A DNA stretch of 26,296 nucleotides from a virus. The notes under the pieces were generated by a model, which saw nothing but the letters and a program-made list of their open reading frames with translations, did no database searches and had not been told where the DNA came from. The stretch spans positions 1 to 26,296 of IMG/VR virus record IMGVR_UViG_3300042868_010856. One strand, given 5' to 3'. Shown here piece after piece: positions 12,271-18,970 of the stretch. The position numbers and the translations under genes are program-made. Every line of letters begins with the position of its first letter. Within the stretch, counting starts at the first letter, position 1.

Positions 12271-14156
12271 CCAGAATATGTGTATGCGATTTAGAAACTT
12301 TTTATGACCGGGATTTCTCCCTGTCGCGTATCACCACCGAAGCGTATGTGCGGGACACGCGGTTTGAGACCATTGGCCTGAGCTACACCTTCGGAGACAA
12401 GACCGAGTGGCTACCCCGCCCCAAGGTCAACGAGTTCCTGCGGGATACCGACTGGAGCGACACCATGATCGTGGCGCAGAACACTGCGTTCGACGGCTCC
12501 ATCCTGCACTGGCACTACAAGGTGCAACCCAAAGCGTGGCTAGATACCTTGGGTATGTCCCGCGCCCTGTTCCCACACGAGAAGTCGCACAGCCTCAAGG
12601 CACAGGCCGATCGCATGGGTGTAGGCGTCAAGGGCGACGAGGTGCTTAACGCGCTGGGCAAACGCTACAAAGACTTCACATCCGAGGAGCTGGCACGCTA
12701 CGGCATGTATTGCAACAACGACGTGGACCTGACGCGCAAATTGTTTACGATGTACATGGGCATGGGGTTCCCACTCCAAGAACTCAAGCTCATCGACATG
12801 ACGCTGCGCATGTTCATCGAGCCTCGTCTAATCTTAGACGTGCCGTCGCTCCAGCTTCATCTGGAGAGGGTACGATCATCTAAGCTTGCTTTGCTTGAGC
12901 GTGTGCGCGACAACATGCTGCGCGATTACACGGACCCCGAAGCCGTGCGGGCTGTGTTTGCCGATGGCACCGAAGGCATCAAGACTCTGCTCATGTCCAA
13001 TGAGAAGTTTGCACAGGCCCTACGTGACCTCAACGTCGAGCCGCCCATGAAGATCAGCCCGACGACCAAGCGCCCTGCGTATGCGTTCGCCAAAACCGAC
13101 GAGGCGTTCAAGGAGCTGGCCGAGCATGATGACTTGGACGTTCAAGCGTTGGTGGCTGCACGCCTTGGCAACAAGACCACGCTGGAGGAGACCCGCACGG
13201 AGCGGTTCATCGAGATGGCTACCCGCGGTGCGTTCCCTGTGCCCCTGCGTTACTACGGTGCCCACTCGGGGCGCTGGTCTGGCCAAGACTCTGTGAACAT
13301 GCAGAACCTGCCGAGCCGTGGACCGGACGCTGGCAAGATCAAGAAGGCGATTAAAGCACCCCCGGGGCACATGATGATTGACTGTGACTCCGCGCAGATC
13401 GAAGCCCGTGTGCTGGCGTGGCTTGCTGGGCAGGATGACTTGGTGCAAGCTTTCGAAAGGAAAGAAGATGTTTACAAGCTCATGGCCTCAAAAATTTATG
13501 GCGTACCTATCGACCAGATCACCAAGCAGCAACGCCAAGTCGGAAAGACTGTGGTTCTTGGCGCAGGTTACGGGGTTGGCCACGTCAAACTTCAAGGGTT
13601 CCTCAAGACCCAAGCGGGTGTCGAGGTCTCGTTGGATGAGGCCAAGCGTATCATCGACACGTACCGGAATTCTGCGTATCGCATTGCGGACCTCTGGAAG
13701 AAGGCCGGCTCGGCTCTTCAGTACCTCATCGCAGGGCAGGAATTTACTGTCGATTCGCCCGGGATCGTTCGTGTCGTACCCGGTAGAGGACTGACGCTGC
13801 CCAGCGGCCTATTCGTCCAATACCCCGACCTGCGTTCAATCCGCAACGAGGAAGGCAAGCAAGAGTTTGTCTACACTTCCAAAGGTCTGCCTGTGCGTAT
13901 CTACGGCGGGAAGGTGGTGGAGAACTTTACGCAAGCCATCGCCCGTTGTGTTGTGGCCGAGCAGATGCTACGTATCCAGAAGCGCTACCAAGTGGTGCTG
14001 ACCGTGCATGACGCCGCGGCCATCGTCGCTCCCATAGCAGAGGCCAAAGAGGCGCAGTTGTTTGTGGAGAACTGCATGAGCTGGGTGCCTAAGTGGGCTA
14101 CGGGCCTACCACTGGCGTGTGAGTCTGGCATGGGAGAAAGCTATGGCGACTGTTGA
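12267..14156 (+). CDS. Family A DNA polymerase with 3'-5' exonuclease domain
   Basis: A 629-aa phage replicative polymerase. The N-terminal DEDD-type exonuclease has CDLET (Asp8, Glu10), QNTAFDG (Asp76) and YCNND (Tyr148, Asp152). The polymerase domain has motif A DCDSAQIEAR (Asp374, Glu379), O-helix motif B RQVGKTVVLGAGYG (Arg423, Lys427, Leu431, Tyr435) and motif C VHD (His581, Asp582). There is no 5'-3' exonuclease domain, as usual for phage enzymes. The position equal to E. coli Pol I Phe762 is Leu431. The start overlaps the HNH gene (ATGA), with AGAGGAG upstream. A palindrome copy lies in the gene at 12826. Confidence 0.95.
   Translation: MTRICVCDLETFYDRDFSLSRITTEAYVRDTRFETIGLSYTFGDKTEWLPRPKVNEFLRDTDWSDTMIVAQNTAFDGSILHWHYKVQPKAWLDTLGMSRALFPHEKSHSLKAQADRMGVGVKGDEVLNALGKRYKDFTSEELARYGMYCNNDVDLTRKLFTMYMGMGFPLQELKLIDMTLRMFIEPRLILDVPSLQLHLERVRSSKLALLERVRDNMLRDYTDPEAVRAVFADGTEGIKTLLMSNEKFAQALRDLNVEPPMKISPTTKRPAYAFAKTDEAFKELAEHDDLDVQALVAARLGNKTTLEETRTERFIEMATRGAFPVPLRYYGAHSGRWSGQDSVNMQNLPSRGPDAGKIKKAIKAPPGHMMIDCDSAQIEARVLAWLAGQDDLVQAFERKEDVYKLMASKIYGVPIDQITKQQRQVGKTVVLGAGYGVGHVKLQGFLKTQAGVEVSLDEAKRIIDTYRNSAYRIADLWKKAGSALQYLIAGQEFTVDSPGIVRVVPGRGLTLPSGLFVQYPDLRSIRNEEGKQEFVYTSKGLPVRIYGGKVVENFTQAIARCVVAEQMLRIQKRYQVVLTVHDAAAIVAPIAEAKEAQLFVENCMSWVPKWATGLPLACESGMGESYGDC
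12826..12839. promoter_or_regulatory. 14-bp palindrome, copy 7, inside polymerase gene (GTCTAA-TC-TTAGAC)
   Basis: Perfect arms, extended to 16 bp by flanking C and G. It is read in the same frame as copy 6, giving Arg-Leu-Ile-Leu-Asp with CTA and TTA leucine codons. It falls near the exonuclease/polymerase domain boundary. Confidence 0.55.
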
Positions 14157-14346
14157 TCGCCGAGGGAAGTCGGTGGCCCCCGCTGTGCACAGTGTGAGTC
14201 TCATGCCGCTCGAAGATTACGACTCCGCGTATGCACTGTGGAAGATGGGGACCCCGGTCAAACAGTTGGCGGAGCAATACAACGTCAACGACATGGTACT
14301 GGACTATTCGTTCGAGCTGCGCCTAATCCACGAGTCGAAAGAGTAA
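14143..14346 (+). CDS. Small HTH-like protein of unknown function
   Basis: A 67-aa protein that overlaps the polymerase end by 14 bp, with GGGAGAAAG upstream of the ATG. ALWKMGTPVKQLAEQYNVNDMVL looks like a short helix-turn-helix. It may be regulatory. It could be too short to act alone. Confidence 0.65.
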   Translation: MATVDRRGKSVAPAVHSVSLMPLEDYDSAYALWKMGTPVKQLAEQYNVNDMVLDYSFELRLIHESKE

Positions 14347-14378
14347 ACTTGGGACTCCCAAACCAACCAAGCAATCCT

Positions 14379-15041
14379 ATGGCACTCGCGCATTCCTACT
14401 CATCCGTCAAGATGTTCGAAAACTGTGGTCGACAGTTCAACGAAGTCCGAATCCTCAAGAAGTTCAAGTCCTCGCCAACCGAAGCCACCATGTATGGTGA
14501 GCGTGTTCACAAAGCTTTCGAAGAATTTATCCGTGATCGCAAACCCCTTCCTGAAAATCTGGAGCACTACCGCGGCTTTGTGGAACCTCTCGCCGGTGTG
14601 TCGGGTGACATTCGATGCGAAGAGAAGCTCGGCATCCGCGCAGACTTCTCGCCCTGCGGGTTCTTTGACAAGGATGTGTGGTTCCGTGGCATCCCCGACT
14701 ACCTTGCCATCAACCCAGCGGGAACCGTTGCCCGAGTGGGCGACTACAAGACCGGCAAGTCAAGCCGGTACGCAGACACAGGCCAGCTAGAGCTGATGGC
14801 TGCCATGGTCATGGCACACCACCCGAAAGTCCAGAAGGTCAAAGGGGCCTTGATTTTTGTGGTGGCAAAGGACATCATTCAAGCTGAGTACACCCGCGAC
14901 CAGTTGCCAGATATCCTCTCGCGCTGGGCTGGGAAAGTAGCGCAAATTGAAGCCGCCGTGGAGAATGGTGTCTGGAACGCACGTCCGGGACCCCTCTGCG
15001 GTTTCTGCCCCGTAACTGAATGCCCTCACCACCGAGGCTAA
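14379..15041 (+). CDS. Cas4/RecB-like PD-(D/E)XK nuclease with probable Fe-S cluster
   Basis: A 220-aa nuclease. The N-terminus (SYSSVKMFENCGRQF) is typical of RecB/Cas4-family nucleases. GERVHKAFEEF places His44, GIPDYLA gives Asp107, GDYKTGK gives Asp122 and Lys124, and GQLELMA gives Gln136. Cys16 plus a C-terminal cluster Cys207, Cys210 and Cys215 (LCGFCPVTECPHH) match the one-plus-three cysteine pattern that holds a 4Fe-4S cluster in Cas4 and AddB. The expected activity is single-strand exonuclease in recombination or end processing. ATG 14379 has no strong ribosome-binding site. A TTG at 14349 in frame is a possible alternative. Confidence 0.88.
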   Translation: MALAHSYSSVKMFENCGRQFNEVRILKKFKSSPTEATMYGERVHKAFEEFIRDRKPLPENLEHYRGFVEPLAGVSGDIRCEEKLGIRADFSPCGFFDKDVWFRGIPDYLAINPAGTVARVGDYKTGKSSRYADTGQLELMAAMVMAHHPKVQKVKGALIFVVAKDIIQAEYTRDQLPDILSRWAGKVAQIEAAVENGVWNARPGPLCGFCPVTECPHHRG

Positions 15042-15050
15042 AGGAATCCC

Positions 15051-15308
15051 ATGCCACGCAACCCACGCGATTACGCCAAAGAGTACGCTGCCTACGACGG
15101 CACGCCCGAAGTCAAGAAGAAACGTGCTGAGCGCAACCGCGCGCGCCGCAAGATGGTGGCCGAAGGCAAGGCCCACAAGGGTGACGGCAAGGACGTACAC
15201 CACGTAACCCCGCTGGCCAAGGGCGGCATGGGCAAGAGTAAGCTGGCTGTAATCCCCGCGGGTAAGAATCGCTCGTTCGCCCGTACCAAATCGGCCAAGA
15301 TGAAGTAA
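15051..15308 (+). CDS. Small HNH-like phage protein
   Basis: An 85-aa very basic protein. The N-terminal half is Arg/Lys-rich (KKKRAERNRARRKMVAEGKAH). Then GDGKDVHHVTPLAKGG (Asp48, His50, His51) and KNRSFARTKSAKM follow. It is like the minimal HNH-type proteins found in many phages. A truncated or minimal HNH nuclease is likely. The second half of the usual core is short, so activity is uncertain. AAAGGAATCCC precedes the ATG. Confidence 0.78.
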   Translation: MPRNPRDYAKEYAAYDGTPEVKKKRAERNRARRKMVAEGKAHKGDGKDVHHVTPLAKGGMGKSKLAVIPAGKNRSFARTKSAKMK

Positions 15309-15317
15309 CATTGGGGT

Positions 15318-15340
15318 ACCGGGGGTCATTGCCCGGTTTT
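15318..15340 (+). terminator. Rho-independent terminator 1
   Basis: Stem ACCGGG/CCCGGT with an 8-nt loop, followed by a short T run ending at 15340. It lies 10 bp after the stop of the HNH-like gene. Confidence 0.7.
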
Positions 15341-15357
15341 CTCCTAGATCAGTTTGC

Positions 15358-15387
15358 GCCGGGTAGTACAACTACCCGGCTCTTTTT
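15358..15387 (+). terminator. Rho-independent terminator 2
   Basis: Perfect 10-bp stem GCCGGGTAGT/ACTACCCGGC with a 3-nt loop, followed by TCTTTTT. A strong terminator only 18 bp downstream of the first one. Confidence 0.85.
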
Positions 15388-15408
15388 CGTTTCTATTCCA
15401 TATATCCC

Positions 15409-16989
15409 ATGCAAATCCTCGACAACAAAGCCTTGGTCTTTGTGACCAGAAAAGCCGACCAGATCGCCGCGCTCATACCCAAAAGCAAAGTGCTGGCCAC
15501 CAACGAAGACAAAGCCAAGATCATGGTCCATTGGGGCCTAGACGAGTGGCAAGTGCTGAAAAACCTCGGCATCAAAGAGCCGCCGCACCCCATCCTCGGC
15601 CGGTACAAATGGCCCGGGGTATACACCCCGTTCGACCACCAACGAACCACCGCGGCGTTCCTCGCCACCCATCCACGCTGCTTCTGCTTTAACGAGCAGG
15701 GAACGGGCAAGACCTCTGCCGCTGCGTGGGCAGCTGACTATCTGTTGACGCATGGCAAGGTCAAGCGCGTGCTGGTTGTGTGCCCGGTGTCCATCATGGA
15801 TACGGCATGGCGAGCTGACCTCTTCCGAACCGTCATGCACCGCACAGTAGGCATCGCCACCGGAGACCGCAAGCAGCGCGAGAAGATCATCAACAGCGGC
15901 GCTGAGTTCATCATCATCAACTTCGACGGCGTGAAGGTAGTCAACGATGCGCTGGCCAAGGGTGGGTTTGACCTAATCATTGTGGACGAGGCCAGTCAGG
16001 TCAAGTCGACCAGCACCGACCGCTGGAAAGCGCTCTCCTCCCTCGTGCAACCAAGCACCCGTGTGTGGGCCATGACAGGCACCCCAGCCGCACAGTCTCC
16101 GCTCGACGCCTATGGGTTGGCCAAGCTCATTGCCCCGACCTCAGTGCCCCGGTTTGCTGGTGCGTGGCGGGACAAGGTGATGGTCAAGATTACCCAATAC
16201 AAATGGGTGCCGCGGGAGAACGCACAAGCCATCGTGCATGAAGTTTTGCAGCCCGCTATCCGGTTCACCAAAGAAGAGTGTCTGGACCTGCCGGACCAGT
16301 TGACCACCACCCGGGAAACTCCGTTGACACCGCAGCAGCAAAAGTACTACGACACGATCAAGAAGCAGATGGTGGCCCTTGCCGCGGGCGAAGAAATTAC
16401 AGCGGTCAACGCTGCTGGCATGCTCAACAAGCTACTGCAAATCTCACAAGGCGCAGTCTATACGGACACTAGGGAAGTGGTGGAGTTCGATGTGGGCAAC
16501 CGCATAGACGAGCTGATGGACATCATCACCAGCACACGCCACAAGGTGCTCGTGTTCGTTCCGTTCCGGCATGTCATGGACCGTCTGGAGCGTGAGCTTA
16601 ACAACCGGCGCGTGGCGCTTATCGCCGCAGACCCCAACAGCTACGAGATAGAGCACATCCACGGCGGCGTGCCGTCTGGCCAGCGTGCAGACATCATCAA
16701 GCGGTTCCAGACCGAGGACCGGGTCAAGGTGCTGCTGCTCATCCCACAGGCCACAGCGCACGGCATCACGCTCACCCGCGCTGATCAAGTTGTGTGGTGG
16801 GGGCCTATCCCGTCAACCGAGACGTATCTGCAAGCCAACGCTCGAGCGCACCGCGCAGGGCAGGTCAACAAAGTCACAGTCACGCACCTGCAAGGCAGTC
16901 CGGTGGAGAAGCGCATGTACACGATGCTGCAAGGCAAGATCGACCTGCACTACGACCTCGTTGATTTGTATCGTCAAGAAATCGCTTGA
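15409..16989 (+). CDS. SNF2-family DEAD-like helicase/translocase
   Basis: A 526-aa superfamily 2 ATPase. TPFDHQRTTAAF at 73-84 carries the SNF2-like Q region. Motif I is NEQGTGKT (95-102, Lys101), motif II is DEAS (193-196), motif III is TGTP (223-226), and motif VI appears near the end as QANARAHRAGQ. The DEAS box and RAHRxGQ are typical of SNF2-type phage helicases, which translocate on duplex DNA. It sits between nuclease and SSB-like genes, so recombination or replication restart is likely. The start is 22 nt after the T run of terminator 2, with no visible ribosome-binding site, so initiation may be weak or unusual. Confidence 0.9.
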   Translation: MQILDNKALVFVTRKADQIAALIPKSKVLATNEDKAKIMVHWGLDEWQVLKNLGIKEPPHPILGRYKWPGVYTPFDHQRTTAAFLATHPRCFCFNEQGTGKTSAAAWAADYLLTHGKVKRVLVVCPVSIMDTAWRADLFRTVMHRTVGIATGDRKQREKIINSGAEFIIINFDGVKVVNDALAKGGFDLIIVDEASQVKSTSTDRWKALSSLVQPSTRVWAMTGTPAAQSPLDAYGLAKLIAPTSVPRFAGAWRDKVMVKITQYKWVPRENAQAIVHEVLQPAIRFTKEECLDLPDQLTTTRETPLTPQQQKYYDTIKKQMVALAAGEEITAVNAAGMLNKLLQISQGAVYTDTREVVEFDVGNRIDELMDIITSTRHKVLVFVPFRHVMDRLERELNNRRVALIAADPNSYEIEHIHGGVPSGQRADIIKRFQTEDRVKVLLLIPQATAHGITLTRADQVVWWGPIPSTETYLQANARAHRAGQVNKVTVTHLQGSPVEKRMYTMLQGKIDLHYDLVDLYRQEIA

Positions 16990-17013
16990 CAAGGCTCTTA
17001 AACACTGTATGAT
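16986..17013 (+). promoter_or_regulatory. Strong sigma70-type promoter
   Basis: TTGACA at 16986-16991 (perfect -35), a 16-bp spacer, and TATGAT at 17008-17013. It overlaps the stop codon of the helicase gene and drives the run that starts at 17035. TAGGAG follows at 17023-17028. Confidence 0.8.
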
Positions 17014-17034
17014 TTAATCCTCTAGGAGAAGTCA

Positions 17035-17439
17035 ATGACACAAGAAACCCCGCAAGTCGATAAGCTGGTTCAGGCGTACATCAAGATACGCGACGCCAAG
17101 GACATCATGGTGCGAGAGCACGACGATGCTGTCAAGGTACTGCAAGCCAACCTCGATACGATCGAGCAAGAATTGCTGGAGCTGTGCAAGTCCACAGGAC
17201 AAGACGGCGGCAAAACACAGCATGGCACGTTCACACGTACCGTCAAGGAGCGCTATTGGACCAACGACTGGGACAGCATGTACCGCTTCATCAAAGAGCA
17301 CGACGCACCAGAGCTTCTGGAGCGGCGCATAGCCCAAGCCAACTTCAAAGAGTTTCTTGCGCAGAACCCAGACAAGTTGCCTGAAGGCACCAACGTAGAC
17401 TCCCGGTATGCAATCACTGTGCGCCGGGCCAGATCATAA
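17035..17439 (+). CDS. Conserved phage replication-module protein, coiled-coil
   Basis: A 134-aa protein. Residues about 8-55 form a long helix, VDKLVQAYIKIRDAKDIMVR then DAVKVLQANLDTIEQELLEL. The second part reads QHGTFTRTVKERYWTNDWDSMYRFIKEHDAPELLERR and NVDSRYAITVRRA. I know this pattern from uncharacterised phage proteins encoded beside SSB-like and helicase genes. A Gam-like DNA-end role would fit the shape but is not shown. First gene after the strong promoter. Its stop TAA starts a block that looks like a decayed palindrome leader. Confidence 0.78.
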   Translation: MTQETPQVDKLVQAYIKIRDAKDIMVREHDDAVKVLQANLDTIEQELLELCKSTGQDGGKTQHGTFTRTVKERYWTNDWDSMYRFIKEHDAPELLERRIAQANFKEFLAQNPDKLPEGTNVDSRYAITVRRARS

Positions 17440-17453
17440 TCTCGGAGAACACA

Positions 17454-17708
17454 ATGACATTCAAAATCGAAAAAGGCATCCCCCTGCCGGTTAGTGCGCG
17501 ACGCGCGCCTAACTCCGTGTACCCCTTTGACCAACTGGCCGAAGTCGAGGACAGCTTCCTTGTGCCCTGTGCTGCGGATGAAATCAAGACAGTGCGGCCC
17601 CGTGTTTCGTCTGCTGTGGCGCAGTTCCACAAACGACACAAAGAACTGGGAGTGCGGCTTGCTGTTCTCCCCGTACCCGGCGGCGTGCGCGTTTGGCGCA
17701 CTGCCTAA
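17454..17708 (+). CDS. Small conserved phage protein (KIEKGIPLP type)
   Basis: An 84-aa protein. It begins with a conserved-looking motif (FKIEKGIPLPVSARRAPNSVYPFDQL), then DSFLVPC, and has a basic second half (VAQFHKRHKELGVRLAVLPVPGGVRVWR). It resembles short phage proteins of unknown function found near SSB-like genes. CGGAGAACACA precedes the ATG. Confidence 0.72.
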   Translation: MTFKIEKGIPLPVSARRAPNSVYPFDQLAEVEDSFLVPCAADEIKTVRPRVSSAVAQFHKRHKELGVRLAVLPVPGGVRVWRTA

Positions 17709-17737
17709 TTTCCTATCCTTCCAATCGAAAGCAAATC

Positions 17738-18622
17738 ATGAGCAATATGACTCTCTTTAAGTCCGGCAACGTAGCCCTCCCAGACTACCTCCGCGAAGTC
17801 GATGAAACCACCCGAGCCCTCGCCGGCAACGGCGGCGGCAAACAAATCTCCATCAAGGGCGGCGTGTGGCGCATGATCGTCGGCGGTGAAGAGGTGGCCA
17901 AGAACGAAGACCGTGCGATGAATTTCGTCGTGCTGGGTGCTGCACCAAAAGTGTCGCGCACGTTCTACATGGGCAAGTACGAAGAAGGCAAAGACGTGTC
18001 CCCCGCTTGCTGGTCGGCTGATGGTGAGCGCCCCAACGATGAAGTCCCCGCAGCAACCCGCCAAAGTGCGACGTGCACCAAGTGCCCACAGAACATCGAG
18101 GGTTCCGGCGAAGGCAAATCGCGCGCATGCCGTTACAGCCGACGTCTGGCCGTGGCTCTGGAGAACGACCTCGAAGGCAACATCTATCGTTTGCAACTTC
18201 CCGCTAAGTCCTTGTTCGGCAAGGCCGATGGTGAGAAGATGCCGCTGGATGCCTACGCTAAGTTTTTGGCAGGTCACGGTGTGCCTATCACCGGCGTGGT
18301 TACCGAAGCCCGATTCGATACCGCTGAAGCAGTCCCTGTTTTGAAGTTCCGCGCCGTGCGCCCCTTGACTCGAGAAGAGTGGGACGTGGCCAAGGAAGTT
18401 TCGCAAAGCGAAGAAGTTCGCCGCGCAATCGAGTTCAAGATGGTGGTCAAAGCCAAGAGCGATGACGGCGGTGCTAAGGAGTACCAAGAGCCCGCAGCTG
18501 CGGCCCCAGTCGACGAGCCTGTGAAGCGCCCCACAAAGGCCGCCAAAGCAGCTCCTCCGGCTGAACCCGCTGCTGGCTCCGTAGAAGATATCCTGAAAGA
18601 CTGGGGCGGTGACGATGCCTAA
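17738..18622 (+). CDS. Probable phage ssDNA-binding protein
   Basis: A 294-aa protein. The N-terminal and central part (GGVWRMIVGGEEVAKNEDRAMNFVVLGAAP in two blocks) looks like an OB-type beta fold. Four cysteines, Cys91, Cys113, Cys116 and Cys131, could form a zinc site, comparable in position to the zinc-bearing core of T4 gp32 but not the same spacing. A Pro/Ala-rich linker (about 252-280) leads to an acidic tip (VEDILKDWGGDDA), the hallmark of SSB and gp2.5-like proteins that recruit partners. Neighbours are helicase, primase and polymerase genes. SSB function is inferred from this layout. The start at 17738 has only a weak ribosome-binding site (GAAAGCAAATC). Confidence 0.7.
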   Translation: MSNMTLFKSGNVALPDYLREVDETTRALAGNGGGKQISIKGGVWRMIVGGEEVAKNEDRAMNFVVLGAAPKVSRTFYMGKYEEGKDVSPACWSADGERPNDEVPAATRQSATCTKCPQNIEGSGEGKSRACRYSRRLAVALENDLEGNIYRLQLPAKSLFGKADGEKMPLDAYAKFLAGHGVPITGVVTEARFDTAEAVPVLKFRAVRPLTREEWDVAKEVSQSEEVRRAIEFKMVVKAKSDDGGAKEYQEPAAAAPVDEPVKRPTKAAKAAPPAEPAAGSVEDILKDWGGDDA

Positions 18623-18869
18623 TCACCGTGGGTTTTCCATGCGGTTTGTGGAAGCGGTGTATGCCGCAGACCAGACACACCCTGCAATTGAATTGGCCTC
18701 CCTGTGCATCGAGCACGGGGTCTCGGTCAAAGCAGTCGCAGAAAAGCTCGGGGTAACCCGGGCCACGGTGTACAGCTGGTTTGCCGGTACGCGCAGCCCG
18801 CGACCCGAGATGTTGAGCAAGGTTGTCCGAATGCGGGACAAAATGCGCACCATTCGGGCTCGTGCATAA
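18615..18869 (+). CDS. Small HTH (XRE/Cro-like) DNA-binding protein
   Basis: An 84-aa protein. HGVSVKAVAEKLGVTRATVYSW is a clear helix-turn-helix, followed by FAGTRSPRPEMLSKVVRM, in the style of XRE/Cro-type regulators. It overlaps the SSB-like gene by 8 bp, so it is co-expressed with it. It is the best candidate in the window for a palindrome-binding repressor, but nothing in the sequence ties it to a given site. ATG 18615 is preferred over the GTG at 18609. Confidence 0.78.
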   Translation: MPNHRGFSMRFVEAVYAADQTHPAIELASLCIEHGVSVKAVAEKLGVTRATVYSWFAGTRSPRPEMLSKVVRMRDKMRTIRARA

Positions 18870-18876
18870 TCCGCGG

Positions 18877-18945
18877 TCCGGAGCTAGATTCGGCTGATCC
18901 CCGAATGACGAGGCGGTACACGGGCCCGCCGCTCCGGAACTTTTA
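18877..18945 (+). ncRNA. Structured intergenic element, three-way junction or terminator
   Basis: Outer stem TCCGGAGC (18877-18884) pairs with GCTCCGGA (18931-18938). Inside are two hairpins: ATTCGG/CCGAAT (18888-18906, 7-nt loop) and GGCGG/CCGCC (18912-18930, 9-nt loop). CTTTTA follows the outer stem. It fills the 101-bp gap between the HTH gene and the primase gene. It may be a terminator with an elaborate stem, a leader RNA, or an origin element. Confidence 0.45.
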
Positions 18946-18970
18946 GCCCCCCTTCACCCCGTGAGGATAC

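Noticed and set aside
17494-17760. Alternative frame of 88 codons over the 17454-17708 gene
   Set aside because: Cys/Ser/Arg-rich with no pattern, whereas the other frame has a good ribosome-binding site and a conserved-looking N-terminus.
18877-18945. tRNA or hammerhead ribozyme
   Set aside because: Two inner hairpins recall a cloverleaf, but there is no T-loop, D-arm or CCA-compatible acceptor. The hammerhead core CUGAUGA...GAAA is absent.
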